DNA of 40,945 nt from Streptomyces sp. BR123 (GCF_013401435.1 NZ_JACBGN010000032.1:1-40945), one strand, 5' to 3'; positions 30,763 to 38,581 are shown, counted from the first letter of the stretch. Program-made: numbers and translations. The notes: generated by a model not told the origin, from the letters alone.

Positions 30763-31764
30763 TCACGGCGGCGGGGGTGCGCCCGTTGCCAGGGCGATGC
30801 CCAGGGGAGTGCGCTCGTACAGGATGTGGTGGCCGTGGCGGGAGGAGAGGAGCAGGCCCGCTCCGTGCAGTGCCTTCAGGTGCGCGGAAACCGTGGCGGG
30901 CGCCAGCCCGAGACGCCGGGCCAGGGCGGTGGTGGACGCCGGTTCGGCCAGTGCGCACAGCACCTCGGCGCGGCCCCGGCCGAGCAGCCGGGCCAGGACC
31001 TGCGGGGCCGGGCCGGCCGGGGCCGTCCACAGGGCGCCGATGCCGCGGGCCGGGTAGACCAGCGTCGGCTGCCAGGGCGGGTCGTAGCCGCCGACGACCT
31101 CCGGCCAGACGAACGCGCTCGGCATCAGCAGGAGCCCCTGCCCGTCCAGGCTGCGGTCGTGGTGGCCCGGCTTCCGGATGGTCAGCGTGTCGCCGGACCA
31201 GGCCAGGTCCGGGTGGAGCCCGTCGAACAGCGCCTCCAGGCCGCCTGCCGCGAGCCGCCGCGAGTGGAAGAGGATGTCGGCCTCCAGCAGCGCCCGCAGC
31301 CGAGGCCAGTGTGGTGCGATCAGCGCCGTCCAGGCCTGTTCCAGCAGGTCGGACAGTTCCCGCACGGCCCGCGCCGGGTCCGCGAGCATCCGCCGGCCGG
31401 CCTCGCTCTCCGCCGCGCCCGGGCTGCACACCAGGGCCCGCCGCAGGTCCTCCCGTACGGCGTGCGGATCCGCGGAGCTGGCCGCCCGGACCCGCGCCAG
31501 CTCCTCCTCGAAGGTGACGGACGGCCCGACGGGCGGCGGGCTGAGGAAGTCCGGGTTGTGGCCGGCCCGTGGCATCAGCAGCCACAGCGGCCGCAGGTCC
31601 AGCCCCTCGGCGGCCACCCGGATCTGCCGCAGCCAGGGCAGGTGGTAGGCGTGCCGGTGCGGGCGCATCAGGGTGCGCACCGCCTCCTGGGTCTCCCAGC
31701 GCGGCGAGATCGAGAACCGGCAGCGCAGCAGGTCGGCCGGCCCGAAGCGGAAGTGGAAAGCCAT
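30763..31764 (-). CDS. ArsR-like winged-helix regulator with DUF5937-type N-terminal domain
   Basis: A 333-residue protein. The C-terminal 80 residues are an ArsR-type wHTH (EVLCALAEPASTTALARRLGLAPATVSAHLKALHGAGLLLSSRHGHHILYERT). The large N-terminal domain (1-245, MAFHFRFGPADLLRCRFSISP...) matches, as I recall, the DUF5937 regulators. The ATG has GGGGGA eight bases upstream. It is divergent from an MFS exporter gene, and the 195 bp between them hold direct and inverted repeats, so it most likely represses that exporter. The ligand is unknown. Confidence 0.85.
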   Translation of the reverse strand: MAFHFRFGPADLLRCRFSISPRWETQEAVRTLMRPHRHAYHLPWLRQIRVAAEGLDLRPLWLLMPRAGHNPDFLSPPPVGPSVTFEEELARVRAASSADPHAVREDLRRALVCSPGAAESEAGRRMLADPARAVRELSDLLEQAWTALIAPHWPRLRALLEADILFHSRRLAAGGLEALFDGLHPDLAWSGDTLTIRKPGHHDRSLDGQGLLLMPSAFVWPEVVGGYDPPWQPTLVYPARGIGALWTAPAGPAPQVLARLLGRGRAEVLCALAEPASTTALARRLGLAPATVSAHLKALHGAGLLLSSRHGHHILYERTPLGIALATGAPPPP

Positions 31765-31815
31765 GGTCCGGTCCCCCTCCTCGTTCCCCCGCTCCCCTCG
31801 TGGCCCCGAGGTCCG

Positions 31816-31873
31816 CCCTCGTGATCGTGATCCCTCGTGATCGTGATCCCTCGTGATCGTGATCCCTCGTGAT
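31816..31873. repeat. 16-bp tandem direct repeats in a divergent promoter region
   Basis: CCCTCGTGATCGTGAT occurs perfectly at 31816, 31832 and 31848, with a truncated fourth copy (CCCTCGTGAT, 31864-31873). Each unit contains GTGATC-like half sites at 6-bp and 10-bp steps. The array is between the ArsR-like regulator start (31764) and the MFS start (31960). Confidence 0.92.
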
Positions 31874-31900
31874 ACTGCGCGATCCTCCGGTTCCCCGTGA

Positions 31901-31924
31901 GTGATTCGGGCAGAGGCGAATCAC
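31901..31924. promoter_or_regulatory. 8-8-8 inverted repeat, probable operator for the MFS gene
   Basis: GTGATTCG (31901-31908) and CGAATCAC (31917-31924) are exact reverse complements with an 8-bp spacer, 35 bp before the MFS start codon. The GTGAT half-site echoes the adjacent tandem repeats, suggesting that one regulator, the divergent ArsR-like protein, reads both. Confidence 0.6.
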
Positions 31925-31959
31925 TGCCGCGGCCCACGGTAGCCCCGCAGGGTGTCGGC

Positions 31960-33228
31960 ATGGCCACCACCACCGCCCACCGGGCAGCCCGCGGCGGCTA
32001 CCGCCCCGTTTTCCGGGTCCGGGAGTTCCGGTACGTCTTCGCCGCCCACCTGCTGTCCGTGCTCGGCATCGTCGTCGCCGAGATATCCCTGACCGTCCTC
32101 GTCTTCCGCGCCACCGGTTCGCCGCTGATGAGCGCGCTCGCCTTCGCCCTCGGCTTCCTGCCGTACGCCCTCGGCGGCATCCTGCTGGCGCCCCTCGCCG
32201 ACCGCCGCCCCGCCCGCAGCGTCCTCACCGCCTGCGACCTGCTCTGTGCCGGGTGCGCCGCCGCCATGGTGCTGCCCGGCACGCCCGTCGGCGCGCTGCT
32301 CGCGCTGCGCGCCGCCATGGCCTTCGTCGCCCCGCTGTTCCAGGGCACCCGCAACGCCTCCCTCGGCGACATCCTGGGCCCCGGCGACGCCTTCGTCCTC
32401 GGCCGCTCGCTGATGCGGATGGTGGCCCAGAGCGCCCAGCTCGCCGGCTTCGGCCTCGGCGGGCTGCTGCTGACCGTCCTCGCGCCGCGCACCGCCATCG
32501 CGCTGACCGCCGCCGGGTTCCTCTGCTCCGCCCTGCTGTTGCGCTGCGGCACCCGGGCCCGACCCGCCCGGGCCGCCGCCGGGACCTCCGCAGGGGCTGC
32601 CGCCCGTACCTCGCCGCTCGCCGGGATCCGGGCCGTGCTGGGCGACCGCCGGCTGCGGGCGCTGACCCTGCTGTTCTGGCTGCCGCCGGTCTTCGTGATC
32701 GCCCCCGAGGCGCTGCTCGCCCCGTACGCCGACGCCATCGGCGCGGGCACCGCCGCGCTCGGTGTGATGATGTGCGCCCTGCCCGTCGGCACCATCGCGG
32801 GTGAACTGTGGGCCGGCTCGGCGCTCGGCCCGGAGGCACGCTCCCGACTGGTGGCCCCGCTCGCCGCCGCCGCCCTGCTGCCCCTGCTCGTGTACGCCGC
32901 CCGGCCCGGCGTGCCGGTGGTCCTCGCCGCGCTGCTGGCCGTCGGGCTGGCCCACGCCCACACCCTCGGTCTCGACCAGTGGTACGTCGACGCCGTCCCC
33001 GAGGAGCTGCGCGGCCGGGCGATGACCCTGCTCGGCACCGGTCTGATGGCCTTCCAGGGGGTGGGCATGGCGCTGGCCGGCCTCGCCGCCGAGTTCGTCC
33101 CGGTCCACCTGGTCGTCGTCGGCGCCGCCGTCATCGGGACGGCCGTCGTCCTGCTCCTGCTCGCCGAACTGCGTTCCGCCACCCGGGGGAGCGGACCGAG
33201 GGATGAGACAGGGCACACCGCCAAATGA
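31960..33228 (+). CDS. MFS transporter
   Basis: A 422-residue major facilitator with about 12 membrane segments and the usual central cytoplasmic loop (about 205-235, Ala/Arg rich). LAPLADRRPARSVL after segment 2 corresponds to the family GxLaDRxGrr signature, so the fold is of the drug-exporter-like type. ATG 31960 has AGGG about eight bases upstream; the open frame at 31897 runs through the inverted repeat and is rejected. It is divergent from the ArsR-like regulator gene. The substrate is unknown; an antibiotic or small organic compound is plausible. Confidence 0.88.
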   Translation: MATTTAHRAARGGYRPVFRVREFRYVFAAHLLSVLGIVVAEISLTVLVFRATGSPLMSALAFALGFLPYALGGILLAPLADRRPARSVLTACDLLCAGCAAAMVLPGTPVGALLALRAAMAFVAPLFQGTRNASLGDILGPGDAFVLGRSLMRMVAQSAQLAGFGLGGLLLTVLAPRTAIALTAAGFLCSALLLRCGTRARPARAAAGTSAGAAARTSPLAGIRAVLGDRRLRALTLLFWLPPVFVIAPEALLAPYADAIGAGTAALGVMMCALPVGTIAGELWAGSALGPEARSRLVAPLAAAALLPLLVYAARPGVPVVLAALLAVGLAHAHTLGLDQWYVDAVPEELRGRAMTLLGTGLMAFQGVGMALAGLAAEFVPVHLVVVGAAVIGTAVVLLLLAELRSATRGSGPRDETGHTAK

Positions 33229-33249
33229 CCGCCCGGTAGGGTCGGATAC

Positions 33250-33759
33250 GTGTCCAAGCCGCTCAGCCTCCCTTTCGACCCCATCGCCCGCGCCGACGAA
33301 CTCTGGCAGCGGCGGTGGGGGCCGGCGCCCTCCATGGCAGCCATCACCTCGATCATGCGGGCGCACCAGATCCTGCTCGGCGAGGTCGACGCCGTCGTCA
33401 AGCCGTACGGCCTGACCTTCGCCCGGTACGAGGCGCTCGTGCTGCTCACCTTCTCCAAGGCCGGCGAGCTGCCGATGTCGAAGATCGGCGAGCGGCTGAT
33501 GGTCCACCCGACGTCCGTGACGAACACGGTGGACCGGCTGGTGAAGTCCGGGCTGGTGGCCAAGCGCCCCAACCCCAACGACGGCCGGGGCACCCTGGCG
33601 AGCATCACGGAGAAGGGCCGCGAGGTCGTCGAGGCGGCCACGAAGGACCTGATGGCGATCGACTTCGGGCTGCACGCCTACGACGCCGAGGAATGCGCCG
33701 AGATCTTCGCGATGCTGCGGCCGCTGCGGGTGTCCGCGGGGGACTTCGAGGAGCGTTGA
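33250..33759 (+). CDS. MarR-family transcriptional regulator
   Basis: A 169-residue MarR protein: helical N-terminus, then FARYEALVLLTFSKAGELPMSKIGERLMVHPTSVTNTVDRLVKSGLVAKRPNPNDGRGTLASITEKG as the winged HTH (about 55-125). GTG 33250 has no ribosome site; TAGGGT at 33237-33242 lies seven bases before it, so the transcript may be leaderless. It is 21 bp after the MFS gene but may have this separate promoter. The stop TGA (33757-33759) coincides with the first bases of an IS200/IS605-like end (TGACATCCTCCC), so the natural C-terminus may have been replaced. Confidence 0.88.
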   Translation: MSKPLSLPFDPIARADELWQRRWGPAPSMAAITSIMRAHQILLGEVDAVVKPYGLTFARYEALVLLTFSKAGELPMSKIGERLMVHPTSVTNTVDRLVKSGLVAKRPNPNDGRGTLASITEKGREVVEAATKDLMAIDFGLHAYDAEECAEIFAMLRPLRVSAGDFEER

Positions 33760-34075
33760 CATCCTCCCGGCTTTAAACGCCCGGGATTCCCGCCTGCTCC
33801 CACACAAGCCGTGTGGGTCGCTTCGGGTGGGTTCCTGCTTCGCTGCGCGGTGCGGGCACGGGTGCCCGTCTTACCTGCGCTCCACAGGCTGACACCGCCA
33901 GTCCGGCGGCCTTGGCGACGTTGACCGCCGCGTTCACGTCCCGGTCCAGGACGGCCCCGCACGCCTGGCACGTCCACTCGCGGACGCTGAGGGGCTTGGG
34001 GCCGTCCTTGACGCCGCACGCCGAGATTCACCCACAGCCTGAAGGCCGGGGCACTCTTACAAGATCAGAGGCAGG
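33757..34075 (-). mobile_element. Degenerate IS200/IS605-family remnant
   Basis: The left boundary has the TGACATCCTCCCGG...CCCGGGATTCC hairpin typical of the right end of IS605-like elements, next to the 3' end of a tnpB fragment read leftward. The right side (about 34025-34075, ACAGCCTGAAGGCCGGGGCACTC) also resembles terminal sequence of such elements, suggesting that an internal deletion removed most of tnpB. The right boundary is approximate. No tnpA is present. Confidence 0.65.
33773..34027 (-). pseudogene. tnpB C-terminal fragment (RNA-guided nuclease/accessory transposon protein)
   Basis: About 85 codons encode the TnpB zinc-ribbon and tail: SACGVKDGPKPLSVREW, then WTCQACGAVLDRDVNAAVN (CxxC plus the RuvC-III DRDVNAA signature), then a variable tail ending EQAGIPGV and TAA. 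The frame is closed by TGA at 34028-34030 immediately before the first cysteine, and the N-terminal RuvC-I/II parts are absent. This is a dead fragment, though the 3' end that normally forms the omega RNA region is partly retained. Confidence 0.82.
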
Positions 34076-34217
34076 CCCGCGCCGGCAGGCCCGCGCCGGT
34101 GCGCCGGCGGGTCCGCGCGGCAGGCCGCCGTGGCCCTGCTCACACCGCCCGTCGGCCGCCTGCGGCTTCGTGCTCCCGGCGTCGGCGGGGCCCGGCGCCC
34201 CGGCTACGCTCGTAGCC

Positions 34218-34547
34218 ATGAAACGAAGCGTGCTGACCCGCTACCGCGTCATGGCCTACGTGACCGCCGTCATGCTGTTGATCCTCTGCGGCTGCATGGT
34301 CGCCAAGTACGGCTTCGACACCGGCGCCGGCCTGACCTTCGCCGTGTCCCAGGCCCACGGCGTGCTCTTCATGATCTACCTGGTCTTCGCCTTCGACCTG
34401 AGCTCCAAGGCCCGCTGGTCCTTCGGCCGGATGCTGTGGGTGATGCTGTCCGGGACCATCCCGGGCGCCGCGTTCTTCGTCGAGCGCAAGGTCCGCGCCG
34501 ACATCGAGCCGCTGATCACCGACGACCTGGCCACCGCCGACGCGTAG
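34218..34547 (+). CDS. DUF3817 integral membrane protein (second copy)
   Basis: A 109-residue protein with three hydrophobic segments (about 12-30, 40-62 and 73-92) and the family core AVSQAHGVLFMIYLVFAFDLSSKARW, clearly related to the protein at 28125-28490. The ATG has no ribosome site; TACGCT at 34205-34210 is seven bases upstream, consistent with a leaderless mRNA. It sits between the IS remnant and icmA, and a strong hairpin terminator follows its stop. Function unknown. Confidence 0.87.
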   Translation: MKRSVLTRYRVMAYVTAVMLLILCGCMVAKYGFDTGAGLTFAVSQAHGVLFMIYLVFAFDLSSKARWSFGRMLWVMLSGTIPGAAFFVERKVRADIEPLITDDLATADA

Positions 34548-34553
34548 CCGCCG

Positions 34554-34581
34554 AACCCCGGGGAGAAAGCTCCCCGGGGTT
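34554..34581 (+). terminator. Intrinsic-like terminator between DUF3817 and icmA
   Basis: AACCCCGGGGA (34554-34564), loop GAAAGC, TCCCCGGGGTT (34571-34581) form a perfect 11-bp stem followed by TTCCC. It starts 7 bp after the DUF3817 stop and isolates icmA transcription. Confidence 0.8.
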
Positions 34582-34591
34582 TCCCATCGAC

Positions 34592-34615
34592 ATTTACTAG
34601 GACGTCCTAGTAAAT
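34592..34615. promoter_or_regulatory. Perfect 24-bp palindrome abutting icmA
   Basis: The half-site ATTTACTAGGAC (34592-34603) is followed without spacer by its exact reverse complement (34604-34615), seven bases before the icmA ATG. It contains TAGTAA (34608-34613), placed as a -10 box for a leaderless icmA mRNA. An operator for a dimeric (TetR/GntR-like) regulator is the natural reading. Confidence 0.8.
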
Positions 34616-34622
34616 TCGAAGC

Positions 34623-36323
34623 ATGGACGCTGACGCCATCGAGGAGGGCCGCCGCCGCTGGCAGGCCCGTTACGACAAGGCCCGCAAGCGCGAGGCCGAC
34701 TTCACCACGCTCTCCGGCGATGCCGTCGATCCCGTCTACGGGCCCCGGCCCGGCGACGCCTACGAGGGCTTCGAGCGCATCGGCTGGCCGGGCGAGTACC
34801 CGTACACCCGCGGCCTGCACGCCACCGGCTACCGCGGCCGCACCTGGACCATCCGCCAGTTCGCCGGCTTCGGCAACGCCGAGCAGACCAACGAGCGCTA
34901 CAAGATGATCCTGGCCGCCGGCGGCGGCGGGCTCTCCGTGGCCTTCGACATGCCGACCCTCATGGGCCGCGACTCCGACGACGCCCGCTCGCTCGGCGAG
35001 GTCGGGCACTGCGGTGTCGCCATCGACTCCGCCGCCGACATGGAGGTCCTCTTCAAGGACATCCCGCTCGGCGACGTGACCACCTCGATGACGATCTCCG
35101 GCCCGGCCGTGCCTGCCTTCTGCATGTACCTGGTGGCGGCCGAGCGGCAGGGCGTGGACCCGGCCGTCCTCAACGGCACCCTCCAGACGGACATCTTCAA
35201 GGAGTACATCGCCCAGAAGGAGTGGCTCTTCGAACCCGAGCCGCACCTGCGCCTCATCGGCGACCTCATGGAGTACTGCGCCAAGGGCATCCCGGCCTAC
35301 AAGCCGCTGTCCGTCTCCGGCTACCACATCCGCGAGGCCGGGGCGACGGCCGCGCAGGAGCTCGCGTACACGCTGGCGGACGGCTTCGGCTACGTGGAAC
35401 TCGGCCTCTCCCGCGGCATGGACGTCGACACCTTCGCGCCCGGCCTGTCCTTCTTCTTCGACGCCCACCTCGACTTCTTCGAGGAGATCGCCAAGTTCCG
35501 CGCCGCCCGCCGGATCTGGGCGCGCTGGATGAAGGAGGTGTACGGGGCGAAGAACGAGAAGTCGATGTGGCTGCGCTTCCACACGCAGACCGCCGGCGTC
35601 TCCCTGACCGCGCAGCAGCCGTACAACAACGTGGTGCGCACCGCCGTGGAGGCCCTCGCGGCCGTCCTGGGCGGCACCAACTCGCTGCACACCAACGCCC
35701 TCGACGAGACCCTCGCCCTGCCCAGCGAGCAGGCGGCCGAGATCGCCCTGCGCACGCAGCAGGTGCTGATGGAGGAGACCGGCGTGGCCAACGTGGCCGA
35801 CCCGCTGGGCGGCTCCTGGTACGTCGAGCAGCTCACCGACCGCATCGAGGCCGACGCCGAGAAGATCTTCGACCAGATCAAGGAGCGCGGCCTGCGCGCC
35901 CACCCGGACGGCAAGCACCCGATCGGGCCGATCACCTCGGGCATCCTGCGCGGCATCGAGGACGGCTGGTTCACCGGCGAGATCGCCGAGTCGGCCTTCG
36001 TCTACCAGCGCGCGCTGGAGAAGGGCGACAAGCGCGTGGTCGGCGTCAACGTCCACCACGGCTCGGTCACCGGCGACCTGGAGATCCTCCGCGTCAGCCA
36101 CGAGGTCGAGCGGGAGCAGGTGCGCGCGCTCGCCGCCCGCAAGGAGCGCCGTGACGACGCGAAGGTGCGGGAATCGCTGAAGGCCATGCTGGACGCCGCC
36201 CGCGACGGGTCGAACATGATCCCGTCCATGCTCGACGCGGTGCGCGCCGAGGCCACCCTCGGCGAGATCTGCAACGCACTGCGCGACGAGTGGGGCACCT
36301 ACACGGAGCCTCCGGGCTTCTAG
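34623..36323 (+). CDS. icmA: Isobutyryl-CoA mutase large subunit IcmA
   Basis: AdoCbl-dependent rearrangement of isobutyryl-CoA to n-butyryl-CoA, linking valine catabolism to C4 units. At 566 aa it is the catalytic TIM-barrel subunit only, without the C-terminal B12-binding domain, as in S. cinnamonensis IcmA. The residues that separate Icm from methylmalonyl-CoA mutase are the Icm type: Phe80 in [15 protein letters not shown] and Gln198 in KEYIAQKEW. The small B12-binding subunit IcmB is not in this window. No ribosome site precedes the ATG, which lies seven bases after a 24-bp palindrome, so translation is probably leaderless. The counterpart is SCO5415. Confidence 0.95.
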   Translation: MDADAIEEGRRRWQARYDKARKREADFTTLSGDAVDPVYGPRPGDAYEGFERIGWPGEYPYTRGLHATGYRGRTWTIRQFAGFGNAEQTNERYKMILAAGGGGLSVAFDMPTLMGRDSDDARSLGEVGHCGVAIDSAADMEVLFKDIPLGDVTTSMTISGPAVPAFCMYLVAAERQGVDPAVLNGTLQTDIFKEYIAQKEWLFEPEPHLRLIGDLMEYCAKGIPAYKPLSVSGYHIREAGATAAQELAYTLADGFGYVELGLSRGMDVDTFAPGLSFFFDAHLDFFEEIAKFRAARRIWARWMKEVYGAKNEKSMWLRFHTQTAGVSLTAQQPYNNVVRTAVEALAAVLGGTNSLHTNALDETLALPSEQAAEIALRTQQVLMEETGVANVADPLGGSWYVEQLTDRIEADAEKIFDQIKERGLRAHPDGKHPIGPITSGILRGIEDGWFTGEIAESAFVYQRALEKGDKRVVGVNVHHGSVTGDLEILRVSHEVEREQVRALAARKERRDDAKVRESLKAMLDAARDGSNMIPSMLDAVRAEATLGEICNALRDEWGTYTEPPGF

Positions 36324-36381
36324 CCCCCGCACACCCCGGCGCTGCCCGACTTCCCCCGGGGGCCGCCGGAGGCAGGACGAC

Positions 36382-36424
36382 GGCCGGCCGCGGTGCCGCT
36401 GCCCTGAGGCAGCCGCGGCCGGCC
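36382..36424 (+). terminator. Nested hairpin after icmA
   Basis: GGCCGGCCGCGG (36382-36393) pairs with CCGCGGCCGGCC (36413-36424), and an inner CTGCC-CTGA-GGCAG stem fills the middle. It lies 59 bp past the icmA stop. Confidence 0.75.
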
Positions 36425-36428
36425 TCCT

Positions 36429-36480
36429 CCGTACGGGGGACCGTGACCGGGCCCGTACGGGGGACCGGGCCCGTACCGGG
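36429..36480. repeat. 24-bp-period direct repeat CCGTACGGGGGACCG
   Basis: CCGTACGGGGGACCG occurs at 36429-36443 and 36453-36467, with a partial CCGTACCGGG at 36471-36480, in the convergent gap between icmA and the TetR gene. It is probably a degenerate spacer duplication. Confidence 0.7.
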
Positions 36481-36540
36481 TGAGCGGGCCGTATCGGCGG
36501 ATCAGGCGGGCGCGGCGGAGGGGCCGGCGGCCCCGGCGGA

Positions 36541-37173
36541 TCAGGCGGCTTCGGCGGCGCCGCCGCGCAGGCCGTGCATCAGCAGGGCCGTGAAGGCGGC
36601 CGCCCACGCCTCGTCCACCGGCGCCGAGCTGACCAGCGCGCGGTGCACCACGGTGCCCGCGATCACGTCGAAGATCAGGTCCGTGGTGCGCCCGGCGAGG
36701 GCGGCGTCCTTCTCGTAAGGGAGTTCCCCGCGGGCCTGGGCCTGCTCGCGGCCCTGTACGACGAGACGTTTCTGCCGGTCCACGATCGCGGACCGGATCC
36801 GGTCGCGCAGGGCCTCGTCCCGCGTGGACTCGGCGACGACCGCCATCAGCGCCGTACGGGCCTCGGGGCGCCGCAGCAGCTCCGCGAACTGCAGGACCAC
36901 ATGCTCGACGTCGGCTTCGAGGGAGCCCCGGTCGGGGAGTTCGAGGGAGTCGAAGAGCTCCGCGACCGCGTCCACGACCAGCTCGTTCTTGCCCGCCCAG
37001 CGGCGGTACAGGGTGGTCTTCGCGACCCCGGCCCGGGTCGAGACGTCGCCCATCGTCAGCTTCGACCAGCCCAGCTCGACCAGGGCGTCCCGGGTCGCGG
37101 CGAGTATCGCGGCGTCCGCGGCGGCGCTTCTGGGGCGGCCGACGCGGCCGCCGGGGGAGCTGGGGTTGCGCAT
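36541..37173 (-). CDS. TetR/AcrR-family transcriptional regulator
   Basis: A 210-residue repressor: N-terminal HTH about 22-68 (ILAATRDALVELGWSKLTMGDVSTRAGVAKTTLYRRWAGKNELV), then an all-helical ligand domain (70-205) with a final FTALLMHGLRG helix. The ligand is unknown. ATG 37173 has TTGCG rather than a good ribosome site upstream. Possible operators are the imperfect dyad TACCCGTCGGTA (37186-37197), just upstream of its own start, and a perfect palindrome at 37281-37303 toward the thioredoxin gene. It is convergent with icmA. Confidence 0.88.
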   Translation of the reverse strand: MRNPSSPGGRVGRPRSAAADAAILAATRDALVELGWSKLTMGDVSTRAGVAKTTLYRRWAGKNELVVDAVAELFDSLELPDRGSLEADVEHVVLQFAELLRRPEARTALMAVVAESTRDEALRDRIRSAIVDRQKRLVVQGREQAQARGELPYEKDAALAGRTTDLIFDVIAGTVVHRALVSSAPVDEAWAAAFTALLMHGLRGGAAEAA

Positions 37174-37280
37174 GGCGCAGAACCATACCCGTCGGTAGCG
37201 GAACCGCCGGGCGCTCGTGCGTGTGCTTCAGATCACGGGACACGAGCGCACCCGCGGGGTCCGCGGAGGCGCATGGGGAG

Positions 37281-37303
37281 TTACGCTACGGCTCGTAGCG
37301 TAA
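37281..37303. promoter_or_regulatory. 10-3-10 perfect palindrome between TetR and thioredoxin genes
   Basis: TTACGCTACG (37281-37290), spacer GCT, CGTAGCGTAA (37294-37303). It sits in the 332-bp divergent gap, 108 bp upstream of the TetR start and 203 bp upstream of the thioredoxin start. The size and symmetry fit a TetR-dimer operator. The rest of the gap shows no gene and no other strong repeat apart from the small dyad at 37186-37197. Confidence 0.75.
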
Positions 37304-37505
37304 GAGCGGCAACCACGCGAAGAGCTACCGGCGCCAGGTGGGGACCCGGCGCCACCACAGCACCACCACAGCACCAGCACAGGGCAGTTCCAGGGCACGG
37401 CAGCATCCACCGGACCGTTCGACCGCGGGCCGGACCGGCTGCGGTCGGCAGCGCAATTCGGCCGATCTTTTTCGTCGGCGCGCACACAGGGGGGAGGATG
37501 TACGC

Positions 37506-38507
37506 ATGCAGCCCAGAAACATGTCCATGAGCGGCGTCGTCGACCTCGCCGCGGTGAAGGCGGCCGCCGAGGCCAAGGCGAAGGCCGAGCAGGCTCGGGC
37601 CGATGCGGCCCGGCAGGCCGCCGAGGGCGGCGCGCCCGCGGCCGGCGGCGCAGTGTCCCCTTCGGCGCTCGTGATCGACGTCGACGAGGCCGGATTCGAG
37701 CGCGACGTCCTCCAGCTCTCCTCCGAGGTCCCGGTCATCCTGGACTTCTGGGCCGAGTGGTGCCAGCCCTGCAAGCAGCTCAGCCCCCTGCTGGAGCGGC
37801 TGGTCGTCGAGGCGAACGGCCGCCTCGTGATGGCCAAGATCGACGTTGACGCCAACCAGCTGCTGATGCAGCAGTTCGGCATCCAAGGCATCCCCGCCGT
37901 GTTCGCGGTGGTAGCGGGCCAGGTACTGCCGCTGTTCCAGGGCGTGGCGCCCGAGCAGGAGATCCGCGCGACCCTCGCCCAGCTGGTGCAGGTCGCCGAG
38001 GAGCGCTTCGGCATCATCGGGATCCCGGTGGACGCGAACGCCGAAGGCGGCGCCCCGGGCGGCGCGGCCGCCGCAGAGGCCCCGGCCGGACCGCACGACG
38101 CGCTGCTGGAGGCGGCCGTGTCCGCGCTCGACGCGGGCGACCTGGCCGGAGCGGTGCGGGCGTACGGGAACGTCCTGGCGGAGGACCCGGCGAACACCGA
38201 GGCGAAGCTGGGCCTGGCGCAGGCCGAGCTGCTCGCCCGGGTCAAGGGCATGAACCCGCAGGCGGTGCGCGCCAAGGCGGCCGAGAACCCGAAGGACCCG
38301 CAGGCCCAGATCGACGCCGCGGACCTGGACATGGCCGGCGGCCACGTGCAGGACGCCTTCGGGCGCCTGGTGGACGCCGTGCGGGTGACCGCGGGGGACG
38401 ACCGGAACGCCGTACGGGTACGGCTGCTGGAGCTGTTCGAGGTCATCGGGGCGGACGACCCCCGGGTCTCGGCGGCGCGTACGGCGCTCTCGCGGGCGTT
38501 GTTCTAG
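37506..38507 (+). CDS. Thioredoxin-TPR fusion protein (CnoX-like)
   Basis: A 333-residue protein. Residues 12-48 are an Ala/Lys-rich charged helix; about 55-155 form a thioredoxin fold with the CxxC active site Cys86-Gln-Pro-Cys89 in FWAEWCQPCKQL and the cis-Pro in GIPAVFAV; about 185-333 form a TPR-like helical domain (AVSALDAGDLAGAVRAYGNVLAEDPANTEAKLGLAQ split over two repeats). This architecture matches bacterial co-chaperone CnoX/YbbN proteins, here with an intact redox pair. The ATG has GGAGG about nine bases upstream. It is divergent from the TetR gene; the counterpart is SCO5419. Confidence 0.92.
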   Translation: MQPRNMSMSGVVDLAAVKAAAEAKAKAEQARADAARQAAEGGAPAAGGAVSPSALVIDVDEAGFERDVLQLSSEVPVILDFWAEWCQPCKQLSPLLERLVVEANGRLVMAKIDVDANQLLMQQFGIQGIPAVFAVVAGQVLPLFQGVAPEQEIRATLAQLVQVAEERFGIIGIPVDANAEGGAPGGAAAAEAPAGPHDALLEAAVSALDAGDLAGAVRAYGNVLAEDPANTEAKLGLAQAELLARVKGMNPQAVRAKAAENPKDPQAQIDAADLDMAGGHVQDAFGRLVDAVRVTAGDDRNAVRVRLLELFEVIGADDPRVSAARTALSRALF

Positions 38508-38581
38508 GCAGGTCGCGGGCACGGTCCGCCCGGGCTGCGGAGCGGCCGCGGACCGGCCGGCGATTTGTTGACACGGAGACA

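Noticed and set aside
31816..31873. 16-bp repeats considered as a replication iteron array
   Set aside because: No replication initiator gene nearby and only three and a half copies; the divergent regulator/exporter context fits an operator better.
33678..34031. 117-codon minus-strand frame over the IS remnant
   Set aside because: It is in a different frame from the recognisable TnpB zinc-ribbon; the real fragment is the frame ending at 33773.
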